64,000 nucleotides of DNA. Origin: Botryotinia globosa. Taxonomy: Eukaryota; Ascomycota; Leotiomycetes; Helotiales; Sclerotiniaceae. How positions within the stretch are numbered: the first letter of the stretch is position 1; each line of letters opens with the position of its first letter. The notes under the pieces were generated by a model. That model saw only the letters and a program-made list of their open reading frames with translations. It did not search any database and was not told where the DNA came from. The translations under genes and the position numbers were made by a program. Positions 11,215 through 24,239 of the stretch are shown one piece after another. The stretch lies in NCBI GenBank assembly GCA_014898425.1, contig RCSZ01000010.1, forward strand, positions 682,001 through 746,000. The letters run 5' to 3'.

Positions 11215-12595
11215 TTTCCCCCTTTTTCTTTGGAGCCTCAAGTGAACGGTAAGTAAAAATATATAAACTCCAAACGCCACTATAATCGATTCTCGATATC
11301 AAAAATTCCAAAGCGCGTAGCGTAGCAAAAATTAAACATGTAATTAGGATTTTATTCATTCTCAAGTACTTACATATATACCCCCGAGCCCCCCAATAAT
11401 CAAATCCCTCTCAGAATGTGGCGAAGCGAATGATCCAGTGGCTTAGAACATTTACGCAGTATCGTGTGGAAGGAACATCCTGTATTTAACAGGTTGACAG
11501 CAACTCTGCCTTATGAATCATTCTCAAATTTCTCATTTGATGGATGACTTTATTTCAATCAATAATCGTACATTTAATTTGTGAACATGTTTTGTTTCGT
11601 AATGTTGTGTTAATTAATTGGTACTAGATAGCTACCTAGCTCGAGCTTGGGTACGTATCTGAATCGGATTCGACCACTTTCATAAATATCATAATAAATC
11701 GACCATTAATAAAACAACTGATTCTAATAAAATCAAATTCAACCTCAGCCTTTCTTTGACCAGAGTCCTACTCAAGATATACTGAGTTCAAATTGGCAGA
11801 GAACGATTGAATTGTTGCGGGGTTTCGGCTAAGGGTTAATCGCGGTAGGTACTGTACAGGGTAGTATTGTACCCCCCCCCCCCGAGCCCGCTTACTTTTC
11901 CGAGCTTGGATTTCCAGAGTAGGTTGTTGCATTTCTGATTCTAAAAAGAGAAGGTCTCATAAATTTCAATCATATGAAGCGAAAGAATGTCTGTTGTGAA
12001 TCATCGAAGCGACTTATAACGACAGAAACAAAGATAGCTAGAACCAGATATTCCCATTTGAACTCAGAAAGAAAGCTTTGCATCCATCTACATGAAAATT
12101 GGCTTAGATATAAAGTAATCACGGGAGAGATTGTAGTACAGTAAACAATCAATAATCAGAGCCCTTCGATATCCCATCTTCCACCGAGTTTCCTATTCAC
12201 GGAGTAAATACCTCGACATTCTCCTCTTTAAGTTGGAGCTTCCAGTGAATCGTAAATATATCTCGGGACAACTTCAAATACAAACGGTCACATGTAAGAT
12301 CTTACTTCTTGGCTGGTAAGATCACAACAGTTTATTAGTATTAATATTTCCAAATGTTGGATCCAACATTACTGCTTCGGCGTCCCCACAAGTACTTTGT
12401 TAAGATAAGATCTCTTTAAAGTGCCCTTCATACCTGACATTTACATTTCCTCGACTTCCTCTGGAAGAAAAAAAGTTCTACAATTATCAAGTCTTGATAT
12501 TCCGAGTACCAATTTCCAATCTCTACTCTCCTCATCGTTCTCATACTCCACTATACCATACCATACCATACCACACCACACATCCAACACCCAAA
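11215..12595. other. Intergenic between divergent genes
   Basis: Shared upstream region of the minus-strand unknown gene and the plus-strand hydrolase. It holds a run of about 12 C at 11872-11883 and a CATAC/CACAC-repeat leader just before 12596. No gene is seen. Confidence 0.55.
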
Positions 12596-13390
12596 ATGTC
12601 TACCTCTGAAACCAAACCTACTCTTATCCTCCTCTCGGGAAGTTGGCACAGCCCCCAAAACTACCAAAAACTCGTTTCCGCACTCTCCACCCACTCCTAC
12701 GACCTCCTCATCCCCTCCCTCCCCAGCATGAACGGCGCACAACCACCCACTGCTGACCTCTACACCGACACCGACTTCGTCCGTTCCTACATATCCGATC
12801 TCGTCTCTCAAGGAAAACACATCATCGTACTTATGCATTCCTACGGCGGCCAAGTCGGCACCAACGCCCTTACCGAATTTGCCGTTTCCGCTCGAAAAGC
12901 TCAAGGTTTATCTGGCGGCGTTGTCCATCTCCTCTACATCAGCGCATTTATGATGTTAGAAGGCGAGTCTATGATGGACAAAGTTCGCTTATTCGGGCAC
13001 GAAGAACTCATCCCCGTCGTCTTCACCATCGCAGAAGATGGAACCCACGTACATAGTGACCCTCGCACTCTTCTCATCGGATCAAACCCAGATGATAAAG
13101 TCACAGAAGCAGAAATCGAAGAATACATCTCGAATTTGAGTCGATGGAATGGAAATGCGATGTATCAGCCCTGGAAAGATAGGGCGGCGTGGAGAGATAT
13201 CGAGACGAGTTATGTGGTTACAAAAGTGGATATGACAGTGTTTTTGGATTTTCAAGTGAGTATGCTGGAGGCAGTTAAGAAAGAGGGAAAGGAGGTCAAA
13301 GTTTGGGAGTTGGAGACAGGACATTCGCCTACGTTGACGATGACGGATGAGTTGGTGAAGATCGTTTTGGAGGTTGCGGGAAAGTATTAA
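12596..13390 (+). CDS. Alpha/beta hydrolase
   Basis: A single exon of 264 codons. ATG 12596 sits in a good fungal context (CCAAAATG) and begins MSTSETKPTLILLSGSWHSP. That is the first strand and oxyanion turn of an alpha/beta hydrolase. The nucleophile elbow is MHSYGG (Ser about residue 83), the likely acid is Asp in VVTKVDMTVF, and the catalytic His is in ELETGHSP near the end. The length and the short LLSGSWHSPQNY opening match the AB-hydrolase family often annotated as esterase or methylesterase-like in fungi. No secretion signal is seen, so it is probably cytoplasmic. The substrate is unknown. An upstream in-frame ATG at 12494 reads through a CCATAC-repeat leader and is rejected as the start. 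Confidence 0.88.
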   Translation: MSTSETKPTLILLSGSWHSPQNYQKLVSALSTHSYDLLIPSLPSMNGAQPPTADLYTDTDFVRSYISDLVSQGKHIIVLMHSYGGQVGTNALTEFAVSARKAQGLSGGVVHLLYISAFMMLEGESMMDKVRLFGHEELIPVVFTIAEDGTHVHSDPRTLLIGSNPDDKVTEAEIEEYISNLSRWNGNAMYQPWKDRAAWRDIETSYVVTKVDMTVFLDFQVSMLEAVKKEGKEVKVWELETGHSPTLTMTDELVKIVLEVAGKY

Positions 13391-16300
13391 GGGTTAGTGT
13401 GTAGCTAGGTGTGATTAGCAAGTGGAACAGAGCATCTCTCTGGATTTAGGGGTCGAACAATTTCCAGATATCATGGTTTACTTCTTCGAGGGGAAATAAA
13501 CAGTTTAAGGATTCGGATTTCTTGACTTTAAACAGTGCAATTAAGTTTCAGTAATGCACGCACCATATGCATCTTTGAAAACAATAAGTACAAGCTATAA
13601 ATATGATAGAAGAATCGATTCATCGACATTCTCTCAATCAAAATTGCTAATTGCCTGCTCCACTCGGAGACTTAAAGAGTTATGATTTCACGAAAGAAGA
13701 TTCTTCAAAAAAGCTATGATAACCAAGTTTTCGAAGCGAATTCTAGAAATTATTGTAATATATGCGATTTATACATGAAATACCAGCAGAAAATCTACTC
13801 ACGATAAATCCATATCTCTTGACACCACAAAAGCCATCTATCTCATCGCTTTATGAAGATAACATCATCCACAGACTGAATCCCAATCCTTAGATACGGA
13901 GGCCATATATCATTCCTCATTCCACAGATCTTAGACTCTGAATCCATTCACCCTCTCTAGCAATAGTTTTCACCTTCCCCGCAGCCGTCGAGCATATCTA
14001 TCTATCCCGCAACCCTTTATATTACTTACCACACTCAGATATTCGACAACCCCCTTTTACATCTATTCCCTTAGTCCCGCTCTCTTTAGCAAACAAAACA
14101 AATCCATCAACGACAGTTCATCTCTGCCAGCATATTCCTGCACTGCAAACTCCATATCCTAACAAGCCAGACCAGTATACAAGTCTGATTTATCCTGAAC
14201 AACGCAATTTTTGTCCAAACGATCGATACCATTTAATCTCAGGGCCTTATATTTAGCTAGACTATAAAGCAAATTTTCAAAAAGTCGGATTAAGGAGTGA
14301 TTAGTACATATAATCCGATGAAAATTTCACTTCTTGGAGTCTCAGCTGCGGAGGCGAAATAGCTTATTCGAAGCGAATAGGGGTTATAATCCTTTTTCTT
14401 TTTCTTGGGCACTACGTGCTTTCCTGTTGGTATTGGTACGTTCTAATACAACATATGCGAAGAATTCTATAGAAATAACAAGAATGAGCAAAAAGATAAT
14501 GGCAAAAAAAACTACCGAGTTAATTATCTACATCTCGCTCTCCTTTCAAAAATACCCATCCATCATCACCATCTCTTTTCAACAGATGTATTCTCAAACA
14601 GCTACAGTCTTTCTAACTCCTTGTTCTCTCCTCTCCTTATTTGATATAAATCCGTATACCTGGTATAGCAGTTTCTTCTCAGAATGACAACTGATACTAT
14701 CACTATTAACCTCTATACATCTCCTGTCAGTCGGAGAAAGAAACGGATGGCGTAGTACTTACTATTGTAGTTCCCAAACATCAATATTGTAGCCGTATAT
14801 ATCAACAGGTATCATCATCTCCATCACAATTCAAGTTCTTTTAAAATCCTCAGATTTCATTATTACTAACACCACACACCGATAATAGTACCAGCCCTAA
14901 CCTCAATTCTTCCTCTCCCTCTCCCTCGATATCTCCACACGTCCAAATGTGACTCTTTCACTCTGAACTATAAGAAAGAGAAATAGAGAGCACACCCTTC
15001 ACATTCTACACACTCTACTCTCTCTTTCTTATAACCACCTTCCTCTCCCATTCAAACTAGATATGTTGAGATGTTAGTACTCATCACTTGACACTTCCCA
15101 CAGCATATCATCATCTCTTCCCATCACACAAACAAGCAAGCAAGAAGAAGAAATTATTCTACAGACCGACTTACCGATTTTCTTGATTTTCTTGCTGCAT
15201 AGCTTTATTAAGCATAAAGTTAATTTAGTAAAACAGAGTAGAGTAGAGTAGAGCAGGTAGTAGACAGGGTATACGGAGTATACGGCCTCCATACTCCATA
15301 CTTCATATTTCATAATTTTGAGAATCTTAGGAGCACTCCAAACACTAAAAGTATCGAGAGTATACAGAGCAGAGCACAACAGAATAGACAGGATAAAGTA
15401 CACATATAGAGAGTATGCAAGAATACAAAATATACAAGCAAATCGATTATATCATACAATACATAGAATATATAAACTCTAGAGTATGTAGTCTTCATAT
15501 TTCAGATTTCACAATCCTGAGAATACTAAGAATATAGAACAAACAACAGGATAGAGAAACACAAACTACGAGGTTTATAATAAAGTAAATATTATCCTAC
15601 AATATAATGAGATGTGATGCGATGTACTAGTCGCAATGAATATTCATCTTTATCTTTATTCTCACAATCATTATTCCATTCCGCAAATCCATAACTTACG
15701 AATCTCATATAAGACATAGTATTCAATATGTAATATACACAACCACTCTCAAATCACAATCCTCGTATCCAATTCCCATCACATCCCATCTTCACATCAT
15801 ATCGTATCCGTATAGGTAAGGTACGTATTACCTACCTAGTTTAAAGAACCTCAGAGAAAGCTGGTGGATAAATAACCAATCAATTTATCAATCTGATGCG
15901 ATTCGATTTGATATACTTGGATATGTACTTACACGAGGTCAGTCAGTCAGTCAATTAGTCAATCAGTCAGTCAGTCACTCACTCACTCACCAATCCAATC
16001 AGATATAATCTCAAACCCCCATTGTAAGTATATGCCACATTCAGTAGCATCAGTCAGTCATGACACCACCCACCCACTATACATAATACATATATACATA
16101 CAGAAAATCACACACCACACATCTAGCAATCATCTAGAACACGAACACCCACACCCACACCAAGACAAACACGAACACTCCAAAAATAGCATTTTATATA
16201 AGCATTAGTATACATATACTATACATATACTCAATGCAACCCGAAGTGAGCCAGCCCAAGATGAATCCACTTTCCCAATTCAACTATCCAAATCAACCAG

Positions 16301-17211
16301 TAAACAAAGCCTAGTCTCCCTAAAAAATAATAAAAAGGAACAATTATATCGTACAGATAACCATAAAACCATACCTAGACAAATGACCAGACCACTATAA
16401 AACCATACCAAAAAGAAACCTGTCAAAACCAAAATAGTCGCATGAAAAGCCCCTCGAAACAAAAAGCCCAACACCCCATTTATTCATTCATCCATTCCCT
16501 TGCAAAAAAGAAAGAAAAGCAAAGCCTATAACCCCCAAAAGAGAAAAAAAGAAGAAAAAGAGGAATTTCCCCATTCATTACATTACCACTTACGATACGC
16601 CTACACATAGTCGATGCAAAGCAATGCAATGCATACAATATAACCAGCAGAGGGAGAATTCTCCAAAATACGGAGTACATACACATACACCAACCGGCAC
16701 TTCTAAATGCCATTCCACCCCCTGGTTTTTTCACATGGGAGGAGTTGTCGATATGAATATGAATATGAATATGATAGATAACCTTATGATATGAGATTCA
16801 TGGTGGGGATTTATTTACACTCACGGTACGAGTATTTATCCATTCGATCAATTCGTATTTTTACACCTAACTATCTACCAACCAACCAATCAGCGAGCCA
16901 GCAACCCCGCGTGGCCGGATGAATGAATGGATGAAAGACTGTACATACATTCATTGCATTGCATATCCCATCGTATAATCTACTTTAACCGAATCTTGGT
17001 ATCTGTACCTACCTAGGTATGTATGGATCTGCGGGGTTATAAGTTATCCATTACTATTCTGTATACACTAATAACTGGTGAAAAAACGGTGGCGTGGATG
17101 ATATTTATTCCAAGATTGATATCGATGTGGAGAGGGGAGGGGAGTATCCCACTCTTGTAGGTTCGAACTTTGTATGTGAATACTTTATATTCGATACGCG
17201 ATATCTATTAA
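13391..17211. other. Gene-poor region, left part
   Basis: No gene that I can support. The region is AT-rich and has many short tandem motifs (for example GTCA repeats at 15940-15990 and GAATAT repeats at 16750-16780). Frames of 60-117 codons at 14334..14687, 15074..15403 and 16280..16734 show no protein-like composition. It may include long untranslated or regulatory DNA, but nothing in the sequence proves this. Confidence 0.5.
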
Positions 17212-17281
17212 GGAGGAAAATAAAGAGGAAAATAAAGAGGAAAATAAAGAGGAAAATAAAGAGGAAAATAAAGAGAAAATA
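17212..17281. repeat. Tandem 12-mer (GAGGAAAATAAA)n
   Basis: About five and a half near-perfect copies of a purine-rich 12-base unit. The in-frame lysine/isoleucine-rich translation across it is a by-product of the repeat. Confidence 0.9.
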
Positions 17282-17490
17282 CTAAAAGCCAAGTATTCAT
17301 TAGATAAAAGTAAAGTAAAAAAGACATTTATTTTTTATTTATGAGATTATTAATTGATACAAAATATCGATATATATACATACTGATATATCAAATACAA
17401 AAAAGAATATTAGATTGTATTATTTCTTGATTTGATAAAGATAAAAGGAGGATGCGTACTGTTTATAGTTGTGATATTTATTTATATTTA

Positions 17491-17607
17491 TATATCTATA
17501 TCTATATCTATATCTATATCTATATCTATATCTATATCTATATCTATATCTATATCTATATCTATATCTATATCTATATCTATATCTATATCTATATCTA
17601 TATATCT
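17491..17607. repeat. Hexanucleotide microsatellite (TATATC)n
   Basis: About 19 copies of TATATC without interruption, flanked by further TA-rich sequence and an ATATTTAAAT stretch to about 17700. Confidence 0.95.
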
Positions 17608-17865
17608 AAATATTCAAATATCGAAACATCTAAATATTTAAATATTTAAATATCTGTTTATATATTTAAATATTATATTATCTTATATTATCTTATATTA
17701 TTTCATCTCATCCCATCCCATCCCATCCCATCTCATAAATAAAAATAGCCCTCGAAAAGCAGAGCGAAGAATGAACAAGAAAAGAAGGGGTTTATGTTAT
17801 ATTAACATGATTCGAATATGATACGCATTTTCTCGAGAGTTTGTTTATTTGAAATGTGTGCATGT

Positions 17866-18012
17866 ATGAATATGTATATGAATATGTATATGAATATGTA
17901 TATGAATATGTATATGAATATGTATATGAATATGTATATGAATATGTATATGAATATGTATATGAATATGTATATGAATATGTATATGAATATGTATATG
18001 AATATGTATCTG
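17866..18012. repeat. Tandem 12-mer (TATGAATATGTA)n
   Basis: About 12 copies. The unit length is a multiple of three, so both strands stay open through it; no gene is implied. Confidence 0.95.
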
Positions 18013-19040
18013 TATATATATGATATCAATCGAGCACGGGTATTCATGAGTGGTTTGGGAAAGATGTAGAATACCTGTACTGTGTGAGTGATGAGGAAAG
18101 CTAATGGAGTGGTGCTACGATGGGTAGATAGGTATTAGGGAGATGGATATTCAAGTCAAGACTCGAATAAGTTCCATGGGTGGATTAAGTTTTGTTTTGT
18201 ATTTTTGTGTTTGTTTGTTTGTTTATAGTCTTGGGATACTCTGGATACTTTGAATACTCTGGATACTTTGGATACTCTCTTGATCAATATTTGTATAAAT
18301 TCATACATTGTAAATTCACCAGAAAAGTCACGAGTGTTTGTAAGAAAATGACATTTCAATTCTCATCATCCATGCATCACACAATCCCAACATGAGAGTT
18401 GATTGGAGTGGGTCTAGGAAAATTATCATCGACACACTTGCAGCACTAAAGCATGTCAATGACGACGAAAAGGTTTCAAATAGAAGTGGATAAGGGAGAC
18501 GGGAAGACACTGCCCAGTGGACAGAGAAGGAAAGAAGAAGTCAGGGAAGGAAAGAAAAGATGGGAATTTGGTCGCGACGAGGGATTTGTGTCGAGAGAAT
18601 TATGTATTGTAGAGAAGGTATAGAGAAGATATGCTTCATGTGTATATGAAATGAAATACGGACTCCGGAATCGTTCAAGAGAGCGAACGGCAAGATGCCA
18701 TGATCCTCTCTTGTCACGATGCATCTTCTCGCTTGGATCATCAAGTTGGATGGGATCGGAGTGGATGGTGGAATGGCTGCAACTCGTCCCTGACGATCAA
18801 GAATCAAGATACTTTGATACCTTCACCTGGGTCGTGTTGATTGTTGACAGCAGTGATTTTCACTCCATTGACGAATGAGATGGGGAGAATGAAAGACACG
18901 GACGGCAGGATTGATAGAAAAGAGAAAGGAAAGTTTGGGGTGGATCAGAGAAGGAGGTACGGAAGGGCAAATGTGAAATCAAGATGGAAATACTGTAGAA
19001 ATGAAATCAAATCGAATCGGGCGTCTCGGACGTGTGATGT
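18013..19040. other. Gene-poor spacer between satellites
   Basis: Contains a short 18-base imperfect repeat (ACTCTGGATACTTTG) at 18238-18280. No coding region is supported. Confidence 0.45.
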
Positions 19041-19074
19041 TTTCCATTTCCATTTCCATTTCCATTTCCATTTC
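19041..19074. repeat. Hexanucleotide (TTCCAT)n
   Basis: About five and a half copies of TTCCAT. Confidence 0.9.
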
Positions 19075-19245
19075 AGCTGTACCAGGGGGTCAATGGTTGA
19101 GTTTGACTGTTGTGTAACTGAAAATGCATCTCGCACATCTTTTGCTTAATTGACGTGGAGAATTGACGATCGAATGGTCAGAGAGACGGTGGTACCTGGA
19201 TATGCTTGATAGATGGTTGAAGTGTGTATAGTTGTGAGGAACTGG

Positions 19246-19378
19246 TGGTGAGTGGTGAGTGGTGAGTGGTGAGTGGTGAGTGGTGAGTGGTGAGTGGTGA
19301 GTGGTGAGTGGTGAGTGGTGAGTGGTGAGTGGTGAGTGGTGAGTGGTGAGTGGTGAGTGGTGAGTGGTGAGTGGTGAG
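19246..19378. repeat. Heptanucleotide minisatellite (GTGAGTG)n
   Basis: About 19 uninterrupted copies of a G/T-rich 7-mer. As 7 is not a multiple of 3, the translation cycles through three registers; the minus-strand Thr-His-Ser-Pro-rich frame over it is not a gene. Confidence 0.95.
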
Positions 19379-19805
19379 GAGTTTGTGTATATACTATTGA
19401 TCAGGAGTTTATTCACATGGTACATGGTACACGGTACACGGTACACAACACCCAAATAAGAATCATGTAATGTCAGTGTTGACGGACCAAGAAAGCCAAA
19501 AGTTACTTTTTCCATCCCATGCGGTATCACTAGTCATGAAACTTTCCAACGGTTCAAAGGGCAGTCAGAGTGATCGGGTCAAGCATCCACTTGTCCGATA
19601 CGAGTGCCACGACGATATGATGAGATATGGTCGATGGTGAGGTGGATGACTACTCTCGACTACTCTCGACTGACACTGACACGGCGACGGTTTTTGAGTT
19701 TAAGAGGTTCAAGACATTTCCCTCGATTCATCTCCTCGAGGTCCTCGGTAGCTGGGTCAAGTACTCTAATTGAAACTATTGTAAAGCTAATTCAGCCTCA
19801 TACAC

Positions 19806-19910
19806 AATAGCATAGGAAGACTAGCATAGGAAGACTAGCATAGGAGCATGCATAGGAAGACTAGTATAGGAAGACTAGTATAGGAAGACTAGTATAGGAA
19901 GACTAGTATA
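19806..19910. repeat. Tandem 14-mer (CATAGGAAGACTAG)n
   Basis: About seven copies, some truncated, changing from GCATAGG to GTATAGG along the array. It is followed (19911-20030) by a degenerate array of ACCATATCAATCCTA units. Confidence 0.85.
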
Positions 19911-20265
19911 CCAATCCTAACCATATCAATCCTATATCAATCCTAACCATATCAATCCTAACCATACCATGATACCAATACTAACCATATCAATCCTACA
20001 TCAATCCTAACCATATCATGATCCCAATACTATTAGCTTCGTTACGGGACGAGACCATTTTATGAACCACTAGGCAGGAAAGGGAATAAAAAGGAAAAAG
20101 ACAATAAAATCACACTCCTCACTGACCAATCACGTATCGACATGAGACACATTGATTATTTAGTTCAAGATAGGGTCCGGTAGGTACGAGGATATCGGTC
20201 CACCCAGAAAATGTTACTTGCCGCTTTCATTTCCATTTATTAGTGAGGTGAAAAGCAGAGGTGCT

Positions 20266-20480
20266 TGACAAATATACTAAATATACTAAATATACTAAAT
20301 ATAAATATACTAAATATACTAAATATACTAAATATAAATATACTAAATATAAATATACTAAATATACTAAATATACTAAATATACTAAATATACTAAATA
20401 TACTAATTATAGTAATTATACTAAATATACTAAATATACTAAATATAAATATACTAATTATACTAATTATACTACATACA
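20266..20480. repeat. Nonamer array (TACTAAATA)n
   Basis: About 23 units of TACTAAATA with interspersed AATATAAATA and TACTAATTA variants. Confidence 0.92.
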
Positions 20481-20584
20481 TACTAGGGATATGTCCTCAC
20501 TCATTCAATCAATCAAATCAAACAATCAATCAAATAATCAAACTTGAATTGCATTTCTCTTGATCTATTATCCTTTCATTTTTC

Positions 20585-20940
20585 TACTTTGATTTGATTT
20601 TACTATACAGCAAAACCTCTCTCTCTCTCTCTCTTCCTCTCTCCCTTCCTCTTCCTCTCCCTCTTCCTCTTCCTCTTCCTCCTCCTCTCTTTCCATTTCC
20701 ATCCATACTTCTCTCTTCCTCTCTTTCCGTTTCCATCCATACTACTCTCCTCCTCCTCCGCCTCCCTCACCTCTTCCTCCAATTACAATCCGTACTACGA
20801 CCCTTAAACTCCACATTAAATTAATCTCCTCCTACTACTTCCCCAATTTTCCTTTTTCGTCTGCTTCTGCTTCTGCTTCTGCTTCTGCTTCTGCTTCTGC
20901 TTCTTCTTCTTCTTCCTCCTACATTCAAACCCTTCTCGTC
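20585..20940. repeat. Pyrimidine-rich tract with (TC)n, (CCTCTT)n and (TTCTGC)n
   Basis: The plus strand is almost all C and T for about 350 bases. It includes a TC dinucleotide run near 20620, CCTCTT units at 20645-20690, and about nine TTCTGC plus TTC units at 20861-20917. It lies 0.4-0.7 kb upstream of the WSC gene and could be part of its promoter or long leader, since CT-rich stretches are common just before fungal transcription starts. That role is an inference. Confidence 0.75.
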
Positions 20941-21347
20941 CTCTCTGGTGTTTTTCTTACATCACCACACAACCTCCCTCAACTTTACATTCGTTCTTAT
21001 TACTTTCACTTTTTGAAGAGGGGAAAGATTATACCAATCTCTTAGTAATTCTCAAACGTGGTGAAATGGCTATCATTGCCATCACTCTGTGACGGATTGA
21101 TTGGATTAATTAACGGGTTGATTGGTCGACTTCATTCAATGGGATACCTTGATTGATATCTCATATCCTAATCCTGTTCGTGTGCAATCCCGCATTCCAC
21201 CCTTCCCCCGACATTCCATTGACGGTTTTTTCCGGCAACAGCTAAGACATACATGATCATCGATAACTTCATCGATAACCTTACGATTGGAAAGAAAATT
21301 TCAATAAAGTCAGCACGGAGATACTTCCTCCTCAAAAGTAATTGATC

Positions 21348-22799
21348 ATGTTTTACTCACTGCAAGATTCTTATCGGCTTGGCGTCGTCGCCATATGCCT
21401 CGTCGCCTTTCTCAAACATGTTCAGGGAATTTCGATGGAGTATTGCTCAACCTTGAATACCGGCTCTGGCAGTGCCAGTAAGTCAACCTTCATGAATCAA
21501 TTGGTGTCTGACAACGGCTGATCCTGACCTGTGTGTAGATTCCTCCATCTATCAATCCGATGGTCTATGTTACGACTTCTGCTTGGATGAATATGCTTTT
21601 GCGGTGGTACAAGGATCAGAATGTTGGTGTTCCAATTATGTGCCGGGGACTACATCTTCGACGAGCAATTGCGATACCCCATGCCCAGGTTATCCAGATG
21701 ATACCTGTGGTGGAGATAGTTTATATGGATACATGTCTTTGACACTATCTCCATCAGGAACCAAAGGAGCGGCTACTACACCTTCGACTCCGACTTCGAC
21801 TTCATCTGAGAAGGTTAGTACTTGGATATAATCCCTTCTCCTTTCCTCTCCCAATCTGAGTCACCATCTCCGTGCTCTGCCGTGTGCCATGACTGGCCAC
21901 CCATTTGACGTCTTTTTAATGTTAGGTAACTACTTCGACTTCGAGTCCTGAACCAGTGACAACTTCTTCTTCAACTGCGGAAGCCACTTCTTCTAGTATC
22001 GCTCAACCCGTACGCGACTTTTTTTGACTTCAAATTTATTTCAACTTCCATCTAATTTAAAATACACAATCTGTAAAGTCGCCAAGCTAACTTCTCCGAA
22101 TAGAAAACTACTTCACCCACTAGCTCCACGGAAGCATCCAGTACTTCAATAATACCACCAACAACAGTCGCCGCCCAGAAGTCGTCTTCGTCTACCTCTG
22201 GCTCGACCAGTTCTACATGGACACCCACTCCCGTCATATCCCTCGAAACTATTACCGGTCAAGTTCGAACGGTTACTGTTACCCCAACTGCACCACCAAA
22301 TGCAAGCAGCGACTCGCCGGATTCGAAAGGAGATGGAGGTTTGACAACTGCAGCCGCTGTGGGTCTCACGATTGGTCTGGTAGCTTTGGTCGCAATTATC
22401 GCTGGTATTGCATACTTCTGTATACGGAAGAGGAGACAAGAAAAGGCCGAACGATATGCAGCCGTTAATAGTCGAAGGGAAAGCCTGGCCGGTGTCGCCG
22501 GTGTCGCCGGTGTGGGTGGACCCATACCATCGAGAACCATGAGCGAAAATTCACGATTTGTTCTCGGCACCGATGGAAAACGCGTCGTCGAAACATGGGA
22601 ACCCGAATTACAAGCACCTGGGTCCAGGAGGAGTCAATTGATGCCTGTGGATCCAAGATTGGATCCTTTTGCTGCTCCCTATCAACGTGGAGAGAATCGG
22701 AGTCGGGAGAGTATCAATACGATTCGAGATGATCACGATTATTCGAGGCGAGTTCACCAAGGACCCGTCCTTCGAGCCGTCAACCCTGATCCCGATTAA
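21348..22799 (+). CDS. WSC-domain cell-wall stress sensor
   Basis: Four exons: 21348..21477, 21539..21813, 21926..22009 and 22104..22799, giving 394 residues with all phases consistent. The N-terminus is a signal peptide (GVVAICLVAFLKHVQG), followed by the WSC domain from about residue 30 (YCSTLNTGS, CYDFCLDEYAFAVVQGSECWC, CDTPCPGYPDDTCGG with the usual cysteines). Then comes a long Ser/Thr-rich, probably O-mannosylated stalk, one membrane segment (VGLTIGLVALVAIIAGIAYF), a basic stop-transfer CIRKRRQ and a cytoplasmic tail of about 125 residues. This is the Wsc1-3 architecture: a plasma-membrane mechanosensor acting through Rho1 GEF on the cell wall integrity MAP-kinase route. The tail has a GVAGVAGVGG repeat and many Arg-Arg-Ser-type sites. 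The gene stands alone with about 8 kb of gene-poor DNA before it. Confidence 0.9.
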
Positions 22800-24082
22800 C
22801 AATGATGGTATCCTCTCTCTTTTCGCCACACGATATTACGACCCTTCTATTTCCACCTTCAGCAACACACAGGATTTGAACGTTTTCACCGCAATTTAGG
22901 TGAACGTTGGAGTTTTCAGCGAATCATCTCGGATAATACCCTTCCCGAAGACAGCCAGAGTTTAATTGAAAGATTTGGGGCTCATTCATAAAAAAGCACT
23001 TGGAATAAGTAATCATATTCAACACTTGCCAAATTAATAATGGTAATGCGTCGTATGACTACAACAATCCTTGGTGTGGCTTGTTTCGGCAAACCTTTTC
23101 ATTTTTCATTTCATACTGTATTCATAGATTTTACACGCACAAGCGATCGCCCGGTTCAATTGTTGGATGAGATGCTCAAAAGAGATGTCTTCTATTCTTT
23201 GAACTTGTTATTAAGATGCACATGGGTGCTGAGTGGAGGTGAGAGGAAATGGGATAAAAAGCAAATGGTGGATTGTACATACATTGGGGATTGAAAATTA
23301 ATTCATCTCGGAAAGCTTCTGGCTTGTTAATAAGTTGCTTGGTATGGGTGTAGATGAATAGGAATACGGTTCCTGGGATGATCCAGCGAAACATGGTTAT
23401 ATGGACAAACAATGTTAAATAATAAGAAATTATTGTGTATTTGGATTTGATGATGTGTGAGAGGAAGTGCAGGTGTCAGGGTAGGTGTAAGTGTAAGCTG
23501 CGATTCTTTTAGTGAGTGAGTGGATTCGATGAGTGAGATGTATAAGTACTATTTAGGGGGTAAGAGGATTTTTGTTTGGAGGAAAGATAGATTCTGGTTT
23601 ATCCGAGTTTGGATGAATAGTAGTTATATTCTGAGGTTATTGATCGTTCTTGAAATTCGCTTGAGATGGTAGGAGGGATGGATTTAGTAAGGGAGAGGGG
23701 AAAGGCATTGTAGATTTTCTGTTGATGAGGTGGAGAGGGGGTAAATAGAGAGGGTATGGAGTGGAGAGGATATAGAGTGGAGAGGATAAGATTTTGGGAT
23801 TGAAGTTGGAAATGGAGATGTATTGAGGAAGGAAGGGAGGGAGGGAGGGGAGAGGGAGGGGAGATGAAATAATAGAATTTAAGAGTGGAATAAAATGGGA
23901 TAAGTTAATATGGGGAAGAGAAAGATGGAATAAAATAGAATGGAATGAAATGGATAGATATGCTGAAATGAAATTAGGAAATAGAATAATAAGATGATGT
24001 ATATAGTAAATATGAGATAGGGAGAGAGAGATTTGGAGAATGATTAGGGGATTTGAGATGAGATGGGATATAGGATGAAATA
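22800..24082. other. Intergenic, purine-rich plus strand
   Basis: Beyond the WSC 3' region the plus strand becomes strongly G/A-rich (23480-24080: GAGAGG, GGAGAGGATA and GGGAGGGAGG runs). No gene is seen; the frame 23040..23294 lacks support. Confidence 0.55.
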
Positions 24083-24207
24083 GGATGGGATGGGATGGGA
24101 TGGGATGGGATGGGATGGGATGGGATGGGATGGGATGGGATGGGATGGGATGGGATGGGATGGGATGGGATGGGATGGGATGGGATGGGATGGGATGGGA
24201 TGGGATA
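24083..24207. repeat. Pentanucleotide microsatellite (TGGGA)n
   Basis: About 25 copies of TGGGA. Frames of 138-164 codons run through this array and the following one on both strands and are repeat artefacts. Confidence 0.95.
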
Positions 24208-24239
24208 GGATGAGTGAAATAGGATACAAGATGGGATTT

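Noticed and set aside
17818..18069. Open frames on both strands across the TATGAATATGTA array
   Set aside because: 12-base unit keeps all copies in register; no other protein feature.
19806..19910. CRISPR-like regular repeats
   Set aside because: Units are directly adjacent with no unique spacers; the genome is eukaryotic. It is a plain minisatellite.
20261..20563. Lys-Tyr-Thr repeat frame of 100 codons
   Set aside because: Encoded by the TACTAAATA array only.
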